Positions 44,998 to 55,377 of a stretch of DNA of 64,000 nt are shown in pieces. The translations under genes and the position numbers were made by a program. Source of the stretch: Phytophthora hibernalis (lineage: Eukaryota > Oomycota > Peronosporomycetes > Peronosporales > Peronosporaceae); NCBI GenBank assembly GCA_012656075.1, contig JAAKBF010000010.1:558001-622000 (forward strand), read 5' to 3'. Numbering within the stretch: the stretch's first letter is position 1; each line of letters starts with the position of its first letter. The notes under the pieces were generated by a model that saw nothing but the letters and a program-made list of their open reading frames with translations, was not told where the DNA came from and did no database searches.

Positions 44998-46210
44998 ATG
45001 CAAGTCTACTACACCATGCTGCCCTCCTCGCAAATGTCAATGTAGCCACAGCGACAAGCTTAGTGGGCCTGTTATGGCTCCTCTTATATCAACTGGGCGA
45101 TTTCTGAGGAAACACCAAGCAGCAAACACGGACAAGACCGCTGAAGACGAAGAGAGGGGGATATTCGGTATTACCTTCCTTGACGACATCGTCCACAACG
45201 CTGGCACGGTTTGGGATGATTTTTGCAGAGCAACCAGTTCAAGTCAATGCTTAGCGCAAAGACTGACGCCAGAGAACTCTAAATGTCGTCAAGGTGACAG
45301 GCAATCTTTTCCAAGGTGCAGAGTGGAAAGCGTGGTCTACGTACGTGACAAAGCTCGACAAAAGAAACGTTGGCGAAGAGATGTCTACGGCATTGGCGTT
45401 TCATCTCAAGCCAGACAAGTTGTCGAAGGTGCTGGCAGAAGCGGCGAAGAACCCGAGCACGAAGGACATTGCTGCGAGGTTGGAGGATGCGCAAGTCAAG
45501 TGGTGGGCTGGCTTGTCCAGCACCCCAGATGACATTTTCAGGACGCTGAAGCTTCATAAGGCGCCGAACGATATCTTCGAAAGCCCGCAACTTGCTATGT
45601 ATGCCAAGTATCTTGACATATTCAACAAGAACAAACGCATCCGGCCAACAACCGTATTGGAAGTGTTCAAGAAAAGCTATGGAGACGAAGGGATGATGAA
45701 GTTGCTCGTTTCGGCACAAAAGTGCGAAGAGTTCCGGGGCAACGAAAATGCTGGATGAGATGCTGAACGGTTGGCTGGAATTCACCAAGTCGCCATACAG
45801 TATCTTCAAGGCGGTGAACCTTGACAAAGCCGGAGATGGTCTTCTCAGCAGCCCGATCCTGAGCACCTGGGTCAAGTACATGAACCAGTTCAATGAGAAG
45901 CTCCTACAAAGAAGACGACGATGATTGATACGTTCTTGAAGAGCTACGGCGACGAAACCCTGACCAAGATGCTCAATGCGGCAAAGAAGGTGCCGGCTAC
46001 AGAGCAGCTCGCTTTGAACTTGAGAAAGCGAAGACTGCTATGTTCAACAAGTGGATGGTGAAAGGAATAACGCCAGACTATCTCTTCAAGAATGTGTTGA
46101 AGCTGGATCCGGCGACCATGGCCAGCGCCCCGAATACGAATATTTGGCGTGCGTACTACAACGCTTACGACAAGGCGTACCCAGGCAAGTTGTTCTCGTT
46201 CAACCCTTAG
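44998..46210 (+). pseudogene. RxLR-EER effector with tandem W/Y helical repeats, several frame breaks
   Basis: The ATG at 44998 starts MQVYYTML and, after one frame change, a hydrophobic stretch ANVNVATATSLVG that completes a signal peptide. In the frame of 45074 the RFLR motif is followed 10 residues later by EDEERG, the classic RxLR-dEER arrangement. The C-terminal part consists of repeated helical units, each with a Trp start and an aromatic end: KWWAGLSSTPDDIFRTLKL, GWLEFTKSPYSIFKAVNLDK and KWMVKGITPDYLFKNVLKLD, ending FSFNP-stop at 46210. Units of this kind are known as WY or LWY repeats and in other effectors form rod-like folds. At least four frame changes (near 45030, 45270, 45735, 45920 and 46010) interrupt it. 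Host target unknown. Confidence 0.82.
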
Positions 46211-47329
46211 AACCATGGAGGGCTGCTTCGATGTGTTGTTATACTCTGAGTACCATAGCTAGTTTTGTATAAACCCTTGCGCATCTATTGATGCATTATG
46301 CGCGCAAATGACTCCAGCATGATCGCCTACTTATCGACTTCTTCTTATACATGTCCTACTATGTACTTCGATGTAGTATGTATTAATACAGGTATCGTAT
46401 TCGTTGGGAACTTGAACGACGAGCGGCGTAAAACGACCTGCGGGAAGTTGGCAAGTCAATGCTACACCTTTGCACTGTACAAAAACTCACATGAAGTATT
46501 ATATCAGAACTAGCGGGTATTATTTTTCAATTTGCACGATACTAACGCCGTGTTTTACACGGAGAAGCTCTAGATTGTATTCCTTCTGCAGTGTTCCCCG
46601 ACAAAGAATTCTGTATTGCGCTGGAGACGCAATTCCCATAGTGCAGTAACAACACAGCCCCCTGATGAAGTAGTCGTTTGTCCGAACACTATCCAGTGTC
46701 TTCGTTTTCGTTGTCTTGTATGAAAATGTAGATTTTCTCTAACTGATGGAAAATGTACCCCAAACAAGGAGGCGTATTCCCCATAACAAAACTCGGGGGT
46801 CGATGAAGTGACAAAGATTTAACTAACTGGGTTTTGAAGCTTATAGTGATTAACCCATTTCCTTCAAGCAACATTCAGTGGGTGGGTGGGTTTTGATGTT
46901 ACCCGTGGCCGCTACGGTCGATATTCATCTGGGTGTTTTCATTGTCAGCCGGTTATCATATATTAAGGGCAAAGTAACTTGATCTGACTAAGCACAGGTA
47001 TCATTTGGCTACACCTTCATCTAATTTAAAAGTGGACACCCACCGATTTCGACTAAAAAAATCTGACATGGATCTTATATAACAGGTATATTGGTTTCTA
47101 TGATACTTGTAACTGTCGTCCTTCCAGAAATAAGATTTTTAAACGGAACCGTTGGAGGCCATGATTTCAGTCATGAAAACACACATGATTTCAAAACATG
47201 CTTGGTCCATGATTGTAATTTATTGTTTTCCTTACCACCACCAGATCGCCTATATCCGATTTGGATATTTCCGATCGAGGATGAAACAGTTGGCACTTCT
47301 ATTTTGCCATCCAGACCAGACAAGACAAG
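46211..47329. other. intergenic, nothing recognised
   Basis: No gene is recognised. Frames in the last part (47091 onward) overlap the MULE start. Confidence 0.4.
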
Positions 47330-47476
47330 ATGGCCGAGGAAGCGGCGGACCGCGCGGTAAAAAGAGGAGGTACAGCGGCAGCGGCTCCAGCACGTCCATG
47401 GCCGCGGCGAGGTCCAGGCATCTCCGACGTCCTGCGTGGCGCTCCCGCGTCTTCCGAGGAGGACGAAATGGAGGAC

Positions 47477-47602
47477 GACGACGTGGGGACTGGCGATGAC
47501 GGCGCGCAAGATGACCGGGCGAGTGCAGACACATCTGGTGACGACGTGGGGACTGGCGGTGACGGCGCACAAGATGACAGGGCGGGTGCCCACACAACCG
47601 GT
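47477..47602 (+). repeat. two tandem 63 bp units in the MULE acidic leader
   Basis: GACGACGTGGGGACTGGCG starts each unit, at 47477 and 47540. The encoded 21-residue unit is DDVGTGDDGAQDDRASADTS plus G, repeated with a few changes. Confidence 0.88.
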
Positions 47603-48339
47603 GGCGTGGAGGTTGCGATTGAACCACTCGAGCTGGGAAGCCTGGCAGTCATGCTTGAAGACCTACTGCGCGACCACGAAGCAGGTGCTGGTGGTGCAAG
47701 AGACCTTCAGTCGTGTGGAGCAGAACAAGCGGCTGTCCAAGACGAAGAGAGGCGGAGATGCGTCCCAGTTGGTTCCGGAAGGTTTGGACCCGTACAGCCG
47801 TGTGTACACACGGTTGGAAGATGCGCAAATCTCGGGGACAGGCAGCCGTCCACGACAGCACATCCGGCTGACCAACTGCCCCTTCCGGTTTCGAGTGCAG
47901 TTGAACTTGGAGCGTATGGAGCTTCAAGTGAAGAACGGTCGGTTTTTACACAACCACGATGTGTCGACTGCAAGCTTCACGACGTATCCAAGTTCTCGGG
48001 GCGTGGTGAATCCGTTGGTTTGCGCGAGGGTCGAAGGTATGCTGGCTGTCGGCGCGAAGAGGTCCAAGATCTACGACTACTTGCTCGAACACGACCAGAA
48101 CGTGATCCAAGTCGACGTGGATAACATGGTCCGCGACCATGCTTCCTCCATTTCGATGGCCGACGACAACGACGCCACAGCCCGGGAGATCGCAGCTTTC
48201 GCTGCCGCTGATCCAGAAAATGTTTCGTCGGTTGCTGAGACTAGACGGGTGTCCTTTCGCTGGCGACTGCGCACATGAGGCGCATCTAAGGAAGGTTCAG
48301 TGAGTTGCTGTTGGTGGATTGCAGCCATAAGACGAATCG

Positions 48340-48413
48340 GTGAGTTTCTGTAGCGTCCATGATTATTCCATGATTAATCCTATTCTGACCCTGATTTTTT
48401 GTACTTCTTTCAG
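48340..48413 (+). other. 74 nt GT-AG intron in the second MULE
   Basis: It begins GTGAGTTTC and ends CTTCTTTCAG. Removal joins VDCSHKTNR to the exon beginning YNY and leading to FMTMNEFGEG, the same position as the intron at 14867-14950 in the first MULE. Confidence 0.85.
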
Positions 48414-50536
48414 ATACAATTACTAGTTGCTTACGTTTATGACGATGAATGAGTTTGGAGAGGGCGCTGTAGTCCAGCAATCGCTGTTGGAGGCGAACGG
48501 CGACTGGCACATGGACCGAGCGGTGGCTCACTTCAAAAGGTTGCACCCCACGCGGATTGATCAACTGCGCGTTATTGTCGTCGACAAGGACCTTAACGAG
48601 ATCAAGGTCTTGGAGTCGAACTTCACCAAGGCTCGCGTGTTAGTGTGTTACTTCCACGTGATCAAGTATCTCAAGGAGAAGCGTGCGAAGCCCGAATACA
48701 GTAAAATATCGTCGGACGATGCTGGTCAGGTGGACGCAGCCGTCCACGCCATGGTGTATGCGGACAGTGAAGAGAAATACACGCTAGCTCATGCGTCTTT
48801 CGAAGGCATTTGCGATCGATTTGGTCTTCATGATTTCTTCCTTTACTTCGAGAAAAACTGGGATGAGAGTCAAGACCGCTGGGTGCTGTACCTCCATGCC
48901 ATGCTTCCGCACTTCAAGAATCACACGAACAACAGGCTCAAGAATTTGTTTGGAAAGTTGAAGGGCGACGTCGACGGGAACATGAGCATGGCTGGTTGCG
49001 TGAAGGCTATCGTTGCGTATGACAGACGCATGGAGAAGGAGTATACTTATCGCCTCATCAGGATCGGGCGCTTCGTAAACTCTAGTTACGACGAGGAAAT
49101 GTCCAACGTGTTGAGATTTACCTCTCCCTTCATCGCTGAGAATATCGCGGTCGAGTATTCAAGGGCGGTCGCGAACGCTGAGAGATACGCATTCAGTCTG
49201 TGCGGTGAACATCAGGATCAAGTGCTGATACACGGCGCGTCGAAGACTCATCGACTGAGACTTAACTGGATCTGCGACTGCTCGTGCACGCAACAACTCT
49301 CGGTGCAGCCACAGGCGGAGCGTCAACTCCGCCAGATGCTACAGACACTGACGACGGACGCCAGCGCTTCTGACCCTGCAGTCCCAGTCATGCGCACCTG
49401 CCCCGTGACGGTTGCTCCTGCAGCTGAAGAGAGTGAGACCGAGAGCGTTGACGACGCTGGCTTCCATACCCAGCGCTCCAAACGCACTAAGTCTGCCAAG
49501 ACCAAGGCTCGGAAGGCGAAACGTGACGCCGCTTCGAATGCACTGGGGCATGCTCAACAAACGGAACAGGCACCCACGGTGCCCGCGCCTGAAGCTTCAC
49601 TCACTCCGACGGGTGGGGAGGGTAAAGCTGCTCGTGGGTCACTCTCTGGCGCAGGATCCTCTTCTTCTATCACGACAGCGGGGCGCAGCAAGGCTGTAGC
49701 CACCAAAGGCACGCCTTCTCCAACGAACCGAAGCACTTGGCCAATACGAGGCCCTCGCCGACTACAGCAGCAAAGGGAGGAGTCCGACGGCATGGAAGTT
49801 GACGAAATTGTTGATGGGGCCGGGGCAGCCACTCTCGATGGGCACGAATTCGCAGACGATGATACGCGGGAGAATGATGCACCGTATGTCTTCTAAGCGG
49901 AAGGTGAGACGGACAGAGCTCAGCTCGGCGCGGGCGGCTGTGTTTCGTGAGCCGCTCGTCCATTACAACCGACATTCACCTGGATCTGGACCAGAAACCT
50001 ACTCCGATGGAGGAAGTGGGGCACCACCCGCCGGTGTTCACTGTGACAACAAAGAAATCCGTCCGCCGCAGCAAATCTGTTACCGCGGGCATCGGGCTGC
50101 AGGACGGTGCGATACGTGGCATGCAGACGAGCATGGCGAATTACACTTTGAAGACTGCGGATAGGATCGCCACTCCCACTGCAAAGGGGACTGAACTGGA
50201 CGAAGAGAAAGCACCAGCCCCTTTCCGGGACACCCCACCGTCGGCTTCACTGCCTTCTCCGGCCGACGCAGTAATCGGGAAACACGACTCGACACAGAGC
50301 CTGGGGACAAGGACCTTCCGATACAGGTCGGTCAGTGGCTACACAGTTTTGACGGACATGAAGTCCGAGAAGCGTCCAATGGCCAATGTGCATTCTTCGC
50401 AGTCGTCGCAACAAATATCAACTACCCGGGCGTCGAGATGAAGAACACGTCTGAAGTGGTTAAGGATGCTACCGCCTTAAAGTGGTCGGTATATACTCTC
50501 ATGATGACCAACGTACGCAAGGATGTCGAGTTGAAG

Positions 50537-51235
50537 TTAGTGGACCCCTCGCGGAGTAAAAGCCTTTCGCCCAATGTACTGATTCACAGAACAGTTGTCG
50601 CCCACCATAAACTTGACCGCCGACCATGGCTTCTTGTAACGAGACAGCGTGTCCGCGATCAAATCAAACTGACTCTGCGCAATCAAATCTTCCTCTGTCT
50701 CTACGGGCGAGAACGCCAGCAAAATAAAGCGGCGCGACGTGCACTCCAGGTCGTCGTAGTACTCGCTCGCGGCGCCACTACCGGTATTACCGGTATGATC
50801 AGAGGTACTGTCGAATACTGCGAATATCGCGACGTAGTGACGGTTGCTGCTACTCCAGCCGTCCAGAACTAGACCAAACGAGTCAGGGAGCTCGGCGGCA
50901 ACGCGGTGCTCAACCATCTCGAAGAGTAGCACGATGTAGCGCGATAGGGTCTCCTCGGACACAGACGAGAGGGCAGCGTTCAGACGTGTGAGCCGTCGCT
51001 CGACAAATGCGAATGGTAGGCGATCACAGACCACCCACTCAATCCAGCGGTACAGATCGCGAGTTCGCTGGCTGACCAGGCGCAAGAACAGCGGGTTCTG
51101 GCGGCGATCCGCCTCCTGGGCACCTTGCTCGTAGTCCTTGTGGTTGCGTCGTAGGTGGTTCAGCAGGTTTGTGTAACCGTTCCCCTTTTGTAGTGCTTGT
51201 CACAGGTGGTGCACTTGTAGAAACCACCCTCAACT
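50537..51235 (-). pseudogene. hAT transposase, BED finger and N-terminal half
   Basis: On the minus strand, 51235-51080 encodes a BED-type zinc finger (FYKCTTCDKHYK, then NLLNHLRRNHKDYEQ) with the C-x2-C and H-x4-H ligands, split by one frame change. The frame from 51085 continues with LVSQRTRDLYRWIEWVVCDR, VERRLTRLNAALSSVSEETL, FGLVLDGWSSSNRHYVAIFA (start of the catalytic core, Asp in LDGWS) and KFMVGDNCSVNQYIGRK. It ends abruptly there, directly before the block where the fragment at 36440 begins. It abuts the tail of the second MULE. Confidence 0.8.
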
Positions 51236-51529
51236 TCAGTAAAAGCATGGAGCAGACCTGGCTGCTCGTGAGGACCATGGAAGACACTGGAGGCGGTGGG
51301 GATTGGGAGGTGGGGGTTTAGTAGGCAGCTTTGATACTGACAACCTAGTGTATTGGGCAGTCCGAGATGCTAGGAGCCCACCAGGTAAACGGTTGGTGGA
51401 CGGAGGACACTTCCCTACAATTAAGATATGAATTGTGTTCAATTCAAAAATGAATGGACACCTCGGAATTAATCATTAAATTAAACAATGCGAATGTATT
51501 TTTATGAGTATTATTTTTGGGGTGCCCTG
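51236..51529. other. non-coding sequence between hAT and LINE fragments
   Basis: AT-rich stretch without a gene. It may contain a sub-terminal part of the hAT element; I see no terminal repeat. Confidence 0.35.
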
Positions 51530-52700
51530 CTCACGCCACTGTGACAGTGTCGCAACGGGGCCGGAGCATATTCGACGGCAGCAACGTCTGTGGGTACACC
51601 TCAATGCAGCAGCTGCCGATGAAATCAACCATCCCGCCTGGAAGCGCATCCGCCGGGTGGTGGGACTCAACCTATGGGGGAACAGCTCCTCCTACGAGTC
51701 AAACATCAGGCGCTCTCGATCTACAACCCCAGATCGGTGGGGCTTGATTGCCCCCACGAAGGATGCGTCAAGGCGGGCCGGGTTAGTTTCGGCATGTGTT
51801 CTGAACATGCCCTGCAGCGGAGACACTTCGTGGAGTATTGGTGGATCGGTGGACTGCAGCTGGACTCCTTCTGCCCTCCTATGAGACGGCGATTTTCTCG
51901 ATGCACATCGTTGGGGTTCCGGATGGGATCTCTAGGGCACTGAGCAAGGTCATTGCAGCGTACCCGGAGGAGCAGACCATCCTACTGGGCAACGCAATGG
52001 AACACATGAAAGCGAACAGTTGGAGCCTGATGGCCACCCTTTACCTGTATGCGGTATGGCATTGGAGAGTCGCACACTTCGATGCGCTCAACGACATCTC
52101 TCCCGAGCACCACGTTGGTGGATATGCTCACAGGGGCATCACCGCAGCGTTGGAGGAAAAGGTGGATTCTACTCTTCCTATGCAGCTACGCCGCCAACTC
52201 GGTCTCGTGATCGGAGCAGCCTGGGTGGGGTAACATACAGCACTGCCTCACCGCGGCTGCTGTTATGTCCTATTTGCTTCGGGAGCTGCTACAGGAGGCA
52301 AGCGGATCGATGGTCGTGTGAGTGCACCGGTTGACGGGTGCCTTTGAAACTCAGTACATCGCCAGCACACAATATGCGGGTGGACCAGTGGTTGGGTCGA
52401 AAGCGACGCACCTGGGACTGCTCCGTGGCTTACGCAAATGCGTGGCCCATGCATGGGGGCCGGTGCAAGTGGTGGGTGACAATTATCAGGTCGTCCACCA
52501 ACTCACCAAACGACGGCCACCGCGGGTGGAGCAATTCACAGCCACGTACTGGAATGTTCTCCGTGCTGCTGATGCTGCGGCAATAACCAGATGGACAAGA
52601 TGCCACAGGGACGCGAACTGAGCGGCGACCGGCGTCGCTGCCAGGGCGAGAAAAACGGACATTTCAACGGAATGGAGGGATGGAATGGGGAACACACCCC
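51530..52700 (+). pseudogene. LINE-type (non-LTR) retroelement end: zinc region and RNase H
   Basis: Plus frames spell a Cys/His region (VGLDCPHEGCVKAG, FGMCSEHALQRRHFVEYWW) of the kind found after the reverse transcriptase in LINEs. Next is a helical stretch (AYPEEQTILLGNAMEHMKAN, AVWHWRVAHFDALNDIS). Then comes RNase H: THLGLLRGLRKCVAHAWGPV, VVGDNYQVVHQLTKRRPPR with an active-site Asp, and ITRWTRCHRDAN near the stop at about 52619. At least two frame changes. The reverse transcriptase itself is not present, as expected for a 5-prime truncated copy. Confidence 0.6.
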
Positions 52701-54559
52701 AGTCGAGGTGGGCAACCATCACGGCCTTCATTCAAGCAGATGTTGCACAGTGGACAACGGAGCAGGAGAAGTCGGCCTCGATAGAGGCTGCTGACGGCAC
52801 GGTGTAAGGATAGTGGACGTGAGCTGTGCCCTGCGCGGCGCGCGAAGCTGCTCACACTCTTGCTGACTGCAGTAATGGCGTCGAGCGAGTTTGGGCATTA
52901 GGTGGCGTTAGTATAGCTAAATGACATCAATGTACCTCACTTCAAAATAAAAATCAGACAGCGTCGCAACGCTGTTATGTCACGCTCGAACGACTCTACG
53001 CTGCGGTTGGTACCGTATTCGGAACTCAGCGATACCATCTAGAGATTAAACTGTCAGCATGCGTTTCTTGCTGTGGGAAATTTAACAAATCCCACGGCCA
53101 GAACACCTTTTCTATCAGGCGCATCAACCGTGGCAATCCTCTGTCTTCTGCGCGCATAATAGTAAATTTTAATAACTAATAGGGGCCACCTAATATTCAA
53201 CGATTCTGGAAGGAAGGGATAGGGTTGTACTCCCGAGCTAGACCTAATTACTAAGGTTTGGTCATCTAGGAATTACTACCCTCGAGGCTAAGGTTCAGGA
53301 GGCTCTACGAAGGACTAGCGCTCCTACGTAGGACCCTAAAACGGAGGGCGTTTTGGCAGAAAGGCACAATAAAACAAATGTTTTAATACCCTGGGCCATA
53401 CAGTAACACCCTGGAACGGTAAGCTTAGGGAAGAGTCTGGAATGTGCTCTGAACAATATTATGTAAACTTTCATCTGTTCGGTCCTGCGTAAAAACTTGA
53501 TAATAACCTGGAATATGCTCACCGGTAAGACTAAAGAGGGATGGTGGCAAATAAAGAAGATACTGTATAGTGGTACAAACAAACAAAAACCGCAGGACGG
53601 GGGGTGAAAGAAACTCGCTTGGCAGGCCGAAACAACCCCTTGCGTTTTAAAGATCGTGTGGGCAGCACGCGGGTTTAACCCCACGACCAAGCAGAGTCAT
53701 ACGTAGCTCGGCTTAGGGTTGTGTCACTGCTCTCAGGGTTTTCAAGTGTGAGGTTCGGGTGTAGTTTTTCATGATTCGAGGAAAGATGACATTCGTCCTC
53801 CTCGCGAGTCTTTTGCTTCAAGTGAATCGTGATCGACAACGATTGCGTCGTAAATCTGCCATTTGTGCTTTTACATTTGCTTTGGGAACACGAGGCCAAT
53901 CCAGTCCTCACGTGACGTACCGGTATCTTATCACGTCCTATCACGTGATAAATTATCTCGGTGAGTTATAGATAGGTTTAGTCACGGTGCGTAGAGAATA
54001 GTGAGCGCAATGCCCCCGTCCTTTAATTGCAAGCGCGCAAAATATTTTTCATTTGTATTGTTATTTTTCACTGTTAATGCATCTACTCCTGAACCTGGGA
54101 CCCAACATTCACCGTTTATATTTTTCAGCGAGGTACATTGATGTCACTTAGTTCTACTAACGACTTCTGATGTCCGTTCTAGCTCGTGCCCCTATGTCAA
54201 GATCTAGCTTACACACGGTCCAGGCTTACGCCTCCCCGTCTCCTGCCGGCGGCCTGTACGACAATTGGCCATGGCAGCCTCTTGTGCCATGTAGTCCATT
54301 TTCTTCAACCGCGGTGATATATCTGTCTCCATGTTTTTGGTGACAAAATGGAAACATTTACAAGGCCCAAGTTTGGGGGCTTGCTTACTGTCGATTAACT
54401 CCTCCTCTGTTCGAATGCCGCCACGTCCACATTTTATTAATAAACAAAAGCGACGCAGTTGGTTGTCATACAGATACTAGGTGCCGGTGGCATCGTGCTC
54501 GTTGACCTTAATACAAAGATCGCACCCCGCAAAAAAGCACTGACATTTTCCTGAGGTTC
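52701..54559. other. intergenic; nothing certain
   Basis: No protein recognised. 53290-53660 has the look of a retroelement LTR or leader (polypurine stretch GACGGGGGGTGAAAGAAA near 53600) but no partner LTR was found, so I leave it uncalled. Confidence 0.35.
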
Positions 54560-55085
54560 AGATGAAGCTCAACATGAGCAGCCCACAGTTCGCATCGTGC
54601 GTGGGCGTAAGGTGGATATTGTGGCGGCAAGCGGTGCTATCGTACTGCGTATTAGCAAGTCGTCGCACGAGCCAGAAGCACAATGGTTAAGCTCCATGGC
54701 TTACGACATCGAGGGTTTCAGTCCAAAGTGCGAGTAGCCTTGGAGGATTGGCAGAGTGTGCAAGAAAACGGTATGCGCCGTTATACGTGATTGGCGACAA
54801 CGAGCAAGTGATAGCGCAACATCGACAACGGAGTCCACTTAAAGCGCCGTTGCTACAAGCTGCGTACTGGAAATGCCGAAGGCTAACGACACGACTGACA
54901 ATCCATGGCTGGCACACGCACTCACGTGATACCAATACCATGGTGAATGTACTTGCGCGACCTGCGATGGAAAAGAAGGACACGCGTGCAGCAACAGCTA
55001 GAGGGAGCCTCCACCAGCACAGCTCACTGGACGAGGGTGTGAGCTTACTTTTCAATTTGACAAGGAACAGAGCTTTTTGCCACCG
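54560..55085 (+). pseudogene. second LINE RNase H fragment
   Basis: Plus frames give IVRGRKVDIVAASGAIVLRI, MAYDIEGFSPKCE, then from 54748 ECARKRYAPLYVIGDNEQVI, an RNase H block with the active-site Asp in IGDNEQV. QRSPLKAPLLQAAYWKCRRL and WHTHSRDTNTMVNVLARPAM follow, giving the His and late Asp/Asn positions. It is similar to the fragment near 52500 but clearly divergent. One frame change near 54737. The stop lies at about 55092, and hydrolase F starts 290 bp later. Confidence 0.65.
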
Positions 55086-55377
55086 CATCTGAATTTTGTT
55101 GTTGCTCTTTTCACGAGCATTACATGCAGCTTTGCAAGATGGTAAGATTAAAACGGGAATACGCTTTGAGCGCCAACCCCACCCACTAGGTGGGTTGTCA
55201 CCATGTGATGACCTAGAGTGCTCAGCCGTACACGTACCGGTACTGCATATTGTACTACTGTATAACTGTTTAACTGTATAACTGTATACTTCAGTAAATA
55301 GGGGCAGTGACGAGCTAGGAGCTGCTATCAGATCACAGCGTACAGTAAGCCTGTATCTCCATTGTGTAATTTCGTTC

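Larger units (their letters stand above)
47330..50441 (+). pseudogene. second MULE transposase, with intron; SWIM finger degenerate
   Basis: ATG 47330 starts an acidic leader with a 63 bp tandem repeat. After a frame change near 47690 comes the zinc-binding N-terminal region (IRLTNCPFRFRVQLNLE, NGRFLHNHDVS). The first catalytic Asp is in LLLVDCSHKTNR just before an intron (48340-48413). Exon 2 carries FMTMNEFGEGAVVQQSLLEA, VIVVDKDLNEIKVLE, CYFHVIKYLKEK and TNNRLKNLFGKLKGD. The SWIM region is reduced to ICDCSCTQQLS without the C-x-H pair. A Ser/Ala/Lys-rich tail runs to 49896 and continues in another frame to 50441. No Ulp1-like domain is visible. Stops lie at 48278 and just after the intron (amber in YNY-stop-LLT). 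The 490-codon exon 2 is otherwise open. Confidence 0.82.

Noticed and set aside
49323..49975. Several minus-strand frames under the second MULE
   Set aside because: Antisense shadows of the 490-codon MULE exon.
53290..53660. Possible LTR or leader sequence with a purine run
   Set aside because: No second copy and no flanking duplication could be found, so an LTR call is not supported.
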